Translations under genes and position numbers: made by a program | Origin: Pseudomonadota bacterium | GTDB lineage: Bacteria; Pseudomonadota; Gammaproteobacteria; Burkholderiales; Burkholderiaceae_B | Assembly: GCA_023427085.1 (NCBI GenBank) | Contig: JAEZBO010000104.1 | Span: forward strand, 1 to 21,204 | Reading direction: 5' to 3' | DNA length: 21,204 bases | In this document: piece by piece, positions 17,230-21,204 of the stretch | Numbering within the stretch: position 1 is the first letter of the stretch | Layout: each line of letters starts with the position of its first letter | The notes under the pieces: model-generated | The model's input: only the letters and a program-made list of their open reading frames with translations | Told to the model about the DNA's origin: nothing | Databases searched by the model: none

Positions 17230-18345
17230 ATGAACCTGCTGCAGCGCGTCAAGCCCCTCACGCTCGCCATCGGTGCCCTCGCACTGGCTGGCGCGGCCCA
17301 TGCCGCCGATACGATCAAGATCGGCATTCCTCAACCCATGACCGGGCCCAACACCCAGTACGGCACGCAGATCCAGGCCGGCGCGCTGACCGCCATCGAG
17401 ACCATCAACGCCAAGGGCGGCGTCAAGGGCAAGCAGCTCGAGCCCATCCTCATCGACGACGGCTGCGAGCCCAAGCAGGCCGTGCCCGCCGCCAACCGCG
17501 TGGTCAACTCCGGCGCCAAGTTCGCCGTGGCGCACGCCTGCTCGGGCGTGACCGTGCCGGCCGTGAACGTCTACGAATCGGAAGGCATCGTCGCCATCAC
17601 CCCGGGCGCGACCTCGCCGCTGGTGACCGACACGACCAAGCCGCATTTCTTCTTCCGCACCATCGGCCGCGACGACCAGCAAGGTCCGTTCGCCGCCGGC
17701 TACATCGCCAAGACCCTCAAGCCGACCAAGGTCGCCGTGCTGCACGACAAGCAGACCTACGGTTCGGGCGTGGCCACGCAGGTGCGCGACTCGCTCAAGA
17801 AAGAGGGCGTCAACGTCACGATCTTCGAAGGCATCAACGTCGGCGACAGCGACTACTCGGCCGTGATCACCAAGCTCAAGTCGGCCGGGGTCGACCTGGT
17901 CTACTTCGGTGGTTACCACCCCGAGCTGGGCCTGCTGCTGCGCCAGTCGCGCGAACAGGGCCTGAACGTCCAGTACATGGGTCCGGAAGGCACCGCCAAC
18001 CAGGATCTGGTCGCCATCGCCGGTCCGGCCATCGACGGCCTGCTGGTGACGCTGCCGGCCGACTTCACCAAGCTGCCGGGCAACGAAGGCATCGTCAAGG
18101 CCTTCCGCGACGCCAAGCGCGATCCGGACGGCGCCTTCCAGATGCCGGCCTACGCGGCGGTGCAACTGATCGCCGACGGCATCAACGCGGTGGGCGAGGA
18201 TCCCGAGAAAGTTGCCGACTATCTGCACAAGACCAGCTTCAACACGGCGATCGGCAAGGTAGAATTCGACGCCAAGGGTGACCTGAAGGACTTCGAGTTC
18301 GCTGTCTACAAGTGGGACAAGGCGGGCAACAAGAGCCAGCTGTAA
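17230..18345 (+). CDS. livJ: Branched-chain amino acid-type periplasmic binding protein (LivJ)
   Basis: The periplasmic receptor of the HAAT transporter whose membrane genes follow, 371 residues. It has a signal peptide (1-25, ending AHA), GGAG nine bases before the ATG, the IDDGCEPKQ and AHACSG cysteine blocks, FRTIGRDDQQGP, VAVLHDKQTYGSG, YFGGYHPELGLLLRQ and LPADF. It shares most of these with the stand-alone paralogue at 8759-9871. Leucine, isoleucine and valine are the family default; other amino acids or amides are possible. It sits behind a sigma-54/NtrC control region and is followed by a terminator-like hairpin and a repeat element before livH, which would give more binding protein than permease. 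Confidence 0.93.
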   Translation: MNLLQRVKPLTLAIGALALAGAAHAADTIKIGIPQPMTGPNTQYGTQIQAGALTAIETINAKGGVKGKQLEPILIDDGCEPKQAVPAANRVVNSGAKFAVAHACSGVTVPAVNVYESEGIVAITPGATSPLVTDTTKPHFFFRTIGRDDQQGPFAAGYIAKTLKPTKVAVLHDKQTYGSGVATQVRDSLKKEGVNVTIFEGINVGDSDYSAVITKLKSAGVDLVYFGGYHPELGLLLRQSREQGLNVQYMGPEGTANQDLVAIAGPAIDGLLVTLPADFTKLPGNEGIVKAFRDAKRDPDGAFQMPAYAAVQLIADGINAVGEDPEKVADYLHKTSFNTAIGKVEFDAKGDLKDFEFAVYKWDKAGNKSQL

Positions 18346-18358
18346 GCACCCGCAGTAC

Positions 18359-18390
18359 GGCCCGCCGCGCAAGGCGCGCGGGCCTTTCTC
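18359..18390 (+). terminator. Terminator-like hairpin after livJ
   Basis: GGCCCGC (18359-18365) plus GCG (18367-18369) pair with CGC (18375-18377) plus GCGGGCC (18378-18384), leaving one bulged C. The hairpin is followed by TTTCTC. It starts 13 bases after the livJ stop. The T-run is short, so read-through into livH is likely. Confidence 0.65.
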
Positions 18391-18403
18391 CTGTATGCCC
18401 AGG

Positions 18404-18490
18404 TTTCCGGCTCCGGAAAAGCCCCCTCGCTGCGTCGACGGCTAGCTGCCCCCCAGGGGGCCGCTGCGGCCGTGGCGTAGCGGGGTGGCA
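18404..18490. repeat. Palindromic intergenic repeat element, copy 2
   Basis: This begins with the inverted repeat TTTCCGG-CT-CCGGAAA (18404-18419) and continues with AAGCCCCC (18419-18426) and the core GCCCCCC-A-GGGGG-C (18438-18451), as in the copy at 9872-9953. The outer closing arm is degenerate here. Both copies lie directly downstream of a livJ gene. Confidence 0.65.
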
Positions 18491-18547
18491 ACAGGTCCGC
18501 CCCCGCGCTGGCCTGTCCGGAGCCGGCGCCATTTGGAGCCCGGCAAA

Positions 18548-19465
18548 ATGTCCGACTTACTACCGCAGTTGACCCAGCAGCTGTTCAACGGCCTGTCGCT
18601 GGGCGCCATCTACGCCTTGATCGCCATCGGCTACACGATGGTGTACGGCATCATCGGCATGATCAACTTCGCTCATGGCGAGATTTACATGATCGGTGCC
18701 TTCGTGGCCCTGATCACGTTCCTGGCGCTCGGCGCCCTGGGCATCACCTGGGTGCCGCTGGCGCTTCTCGTCATGCTGGTGGCATCGATGCTGTTCACCG
18801 CCGTCTATGGTTGGACGGTGGAGCGCATCGCCTATCGGCCGCTGCGAAATTAGCCGCGCCTGGCGCCGCTGATCTCGGCGATCGGCATGTCGATCTTCCT
18901 GCAGAACTACGTTCAGATCCTGCAGGGCGCGCGCAGCAAGCCGCTGCAGCCGATCCTTCCCGGCAACCTGACCCTGATGGACGGCGCCGTGTCGGTCAGC
19001 TACGTACGTCTGGCGACGATCGTCATCACGATCGCGCTGATGTACGGATTCACCCAGCTCATCACCCGCACCTCGCTCGGCCGCGCGCAACGCGCGTGCG
19101 AGCAGGACAAGAAGATGGCCGGCCTGCTGGGCGTCAACGTCGACCGCGTCATTTCGCTGACCTTCGTCATGGGCGCCGCCCTGGCCGCCGTCGCGGGCAT
19201 GATGGTTCTGCTGATTTATGGCGTGATTGACTTCTACATCGGCTTCCTGGCCGGCGTTAAGGCCTTCACCGCCGCGGTGCTCGGCGGCATCGGTTCCCTT
19301 CCGGGCGCCATGCTGGGCGGCGTGGTCATCGGCCTGATCGAAGCCTTCTGGTCGGGCTACATGGGCAGCGAATGGAAGGACGTGGCGACCTTCACGATTC
19401 TCGTGCTCGTCCTGATCTTCCGTCCGACCGGCCTGCTGGGCCGTCCGGAAATCGAGAAGGTGTGA
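18548..19465 (+). pseudogene. livH: livH permease gene interrupted by an in-frame TAG
   Basis: This encodes an inner-membrane permease of the LivHMGF transporter. GGAG (18535-18538) precedes ATG 18548. The frame would give 305 residues, the family length, but codon 102 (18851-18853) is TAG, between ERIAYRPLRN and PRLAPLISAIGMS. Homologues have an ordinary residue there, often Ser; TCG to TAG is a single change. Downstream coding continues in the same frame with intact family blocks (IFLQNYVQILQGAR, GRAQRACEQDKKMAGLLGVN, FTAAVLGGIGSLPGAMLGG, IFRPTGLLGRPEIEKV). It is therefore a nonsense mutation, a sequence error or a join between two related genes; a restart at ATG 18887 would lack the first membrane helices. 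Confidence 0.85.
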
Positions 19466-19469
19466 GGCC

Positions 19470-20987
19470 ATGACCGCGATTTCCATGTCTTCGCCGCGGG
19501 CCATCGCCTGGCCCGCGATCCTGAAGGAGGCGGCGATGACCGCCTTCGTCGCCCTTCTTCTGACGATTCCGCTGGTCGGCCTGCGCACGGTGGATCGTCC
19601 CACCGGCCTCGGTCTGGAAACCCGCTGGAACGAGGTGGCCGCCGCCGTCGGTCTGGTCTTCCTCGGGCGCCTCGGCCTCTGCCTGATCCGCGAGGGGCAC
19701 GCGGCCATCGTCCTGCTCCTGGCCGCCGTCACCACCGCGGCCGGATTCTTCATCGCCATGCCGACGGAGGCCCTGCGGGTCATCCTGATCGGCGGGGGCG
19801 CCGTCATCGCGATCCGCGCCATCCTGGCGATCCGCACAGGCCGTTCCAAGCTGTCGCAGGCGGAGCGCGACAAGCGGATGGACCACATCGCGGCGCAGGT
19901 CCAGCACGCCTCCCGCTGGCTGGGTCCGATCGGCGTCGCCGTGGCGCTGGTGTTCCCGTTCACGCCGCTGGCCGACCGCCAGCTGCTGGACATCGGCATC
20001 CTGCTGCTGACCTACATCATGCTGGGCTGGGGCCTGAACATCGTGGTCGGCCTCGCCGGCCTGCTCGACCTCGGCTATGTGGCCTTCTACGCGGTGGGCG
20101 CCTACTCCTACGCGCTGCTGGCTCATTATTTCGGCTTCAGCTTCTGGGTCTGCCTGCCGTTGGCGGGTTTGCTGGCGGCGCTGTCGGGCGTGCTGCTGGG
20201 CTTCCCGGTCCTGCGTCTGCGTGGCGACTATTTCGCCATCGTGACGCTGGGCTTCGGTGAGATCATCCGCATCATCCTGATCAACTGGTACCAGTTCACC
20301 GGTGGTCCCAACGGCATCTCCGGCATTCCGCGCCCGAGCTTCTTCGGCATCGCCGACTTCACGCGGACTCCGGCGGAGGGCACCGCGGCCTTCCACGAGC
20401 TGTTCGGTCTGGAGTTCAGCCCGCTGCACCGGATCATCTTCCTCTATTACCTGATCCTGATGCTGGCCCTGGTGGTGAACCTGTTCACCATGCGTGTCCG
20501 CAAGCTGCCGCTGGGCCGCTCCTGGGAGGCGCTTCGCGAGGACGACATCGCTTGCGCCTCGCTGGGCATCAACCGTACGAACATGAAGCTGGCGGCCTTC
20601 GCCATCGCGGCGATGTTCGGCGGATTCGCCGGGTCCTTCTTCGCCACCCGCCAGGGCTTCATCAGCCCGGAGAGCTTCACCTTCATCGAATCGGCGATCA
20701 TCCTCGCCATCGTGGTTCTGGGTGGCATGGGCAGCCAGATCGGCGTGGTCGTGGCCACCATCCTCGTCATCGGCCTTCCGGAAGCCTTCCGTGAACTGGC
20801 CGACTATCGCATGCTGACGTTCGGCATGGGCATGGTGCTCATCATGCTGTGGCGCCCGCGTGGCCTACTGGCCCACCGCGATCCGACCATCCTCCTCCAT
20901 GGCCGTCCCAAGGGCGGAAGCGGAGGCCCCGCCGCAGGCACCGCCGCCGCCGGCGGCCAGGGCATCGCCGGGGGGAGGGCGAAGTGA
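19470..20987 (+). CDS. livM: Branched-chain amino acid-type ABC transporter permease LivM
   Basis: The second inner-membrane permease of the transporter, 505 residues, longer than the approximately 425 of E. coli LivM because of an N-terminal part with extra hydrophobic segments (to about residue 155). The core from about 170 is typical: TYIMLGWGLNIVVGLAGLLD, GYVAFYAVGAYSYALLA, GFPVLRLRGDYFAIVTLGFG, NWYQFTGGPNGISGIPRP, SWEALREDDIACASLGIN, FFATRQGFISPESFTFIESA and MLWRPRGLLAHRDPT. It starts four bases after livH and its stop overlaps the livG ATG by one base. The codon choice (frequent CTC/CTT and TCC) differs from the genes to the left, and the product resembles Rhodospirillales LivM from recall. 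The Gly/Ala-rich tail (residues about 480-505) is unusual but short. Confidence 0.93.
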   Translation: MTAISMSSPRAIAWPAILKEAAMTAFVALLLTIPLVGLRTVDRPTGLGLETRWNEVAAAVGLVFLGRLGLCLIREGHAAIVLLLAAVTTAAGFFIAMPTEALRVILIGGGAVIAIRAILAIRTGRSKLSQAERDKRMDHIAAQVQHASRWLGPIGVAVALVFPFTPLADRQLLDIGILLLTYIMLGWGLNIVVGLAGLLDLGYVAFYAVGAYSYALLAHYFGFSFWVCLPLAGLLAALSGVLLGFPVLRLRGDYFAIVTLGFGEIIRIILINWYQFTGGPNGISGIPRPSFFGIADFTRTPAEGTAAFHELFGLEFSPLHRIIFLYYLILMLALVVNLFTMRVRKLPLGRSWEALREDDIACASLGINRTNMKLAAFAIAAMFGGFAGSFFATRQGFISPESFTFIESAIILAIVVLGGMGSQIGVVVATILVIGLPEAFRELADYRMLTFGMGMVLIMLWRPRGLLAHRDPTILLHGRPKGGSGGPAAGTAAAGGQGIAGGRAK

Positions 20988-21204
20988 TGACGGATCAGTC
21001 CATGAGCAAACCGCCTCTCCTGACGGTCGAGCACCTCACCATGCGCTTCGGCGGTCTGGTGGCGGTCAACGACGTGTCCTTTTCGGCGAACAACGGCGAG
21101 ATCACCGCGATCATCGGTCCGAACGGCGCCGGGAAGACCACGCTGTTCAACTGCATCACCGGCTTCTACACCCCTACGGTGGGCCGGCTGACGCTGCGCC
21201 ATCC
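20987..21204 (+). CDS. livG: Branched-chain amino acid-type ABC transporter ATPase LivG, 5' part
   Basis: The first 72 codons of the ATPase, running off the right end of the window. ATG 20987 overlaps the livM stop (TGATG), with a GGGGGGAGGG purine run upstream. ATG 21002 (MSKPPLLTVEHL) is an alternative start. Visible are LTVEHLTMRFGGLVAVNDVS, Walker A GPNGAGKTT at about residues 43-51 and LFNCITGFYTPTVGRLTL, all typical of LivG. The ABC signature and Walker B lie beyond the window. Confidence 0.93.
   Translation, partial: MTDQSMSKPPLLTVEHLTMRFGGLVAVNDVSFSANNGEITAIIGPNGAGKTTLFNCITGFYTPTVGRLTLRH

Overview
The window looks like a metagenome-derived contig end from a high-GC betaproteobacterium of the Alcaligenaceae type (Bordetella/Achromobacter-like). 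The grounds are very high G+C coding sequence with CTG-dominated leucine codons, a sulfate/ugp/liv transporter repertoire typical of that family, and two copies of a GCCCCCC-A-GGGGGGC palindromic intergenic element that I recall from these genomes. The taxonomy is inference from recall, not a search result. The first bases are not biological: positions 3-21 are the 19-bp Tn5/Nextera mosaic end, so the contig begins inside a library adapter that cuts through a gene.

Layout. 22-4820 (-): N-terminal ~1600 residues of a type I modular polyketide synthase (KS-AT-DH-degenerate methyltransferase-start of KR), 3' end lost at the adapter. 4821-5153: gene-free. 5154-8576 (-): an alpha/beta hydrolase, a periplasmic sulfate-binding protein, and the permeases CysT and CysW, closed by a perfect palindrome; no cysA follows. 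8759-9871 (+): a stand-alone LivJ-type binding protein, then a repeat element and a bidirectional terminator. 9993-14258 (-): the complete glycerol-3-phosphate uptake operon ugpBAEC, preceded by a Pho-box-like triple direct repeat. 14459-16786 (+): ubiA, proC and a queuosine-precursor-transporter-like gene, ending in a 15-bp tandem repeat. 16787-17229: decayed repeat, two NtrC-like sites and a consensus sigma-54 promoter. 17230-21204 (+): a second livJ, livH with an in-frame stop codon, livM, and the first 72 codons of livG.

Functionally this is mostly scavenging: sulfate, phosphorus (ugp, predicted PhoB control) and nitrogen/amino acids (liv, predicted NtrC-sigma-54 control), each with a periplasmic binding protein. 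The housekeeping genes ubiA and proC lie between two of these blocks.

Two places need caution. The left end carries adapter sequence. From livH onward the codon choice changes (more CTC/CTT and TCC), and LivM/LivG resemble Rhodospirillales (Azospirillum-like) proteins. Together with the livH stop codon this suggests either a chimeric join inside conserved livH or a transferred and damaged transporter. The most interesting biological signals are the NtrC/sigma-54 control region, the PKS with a degenerate methyltransferase, and the Pho box.
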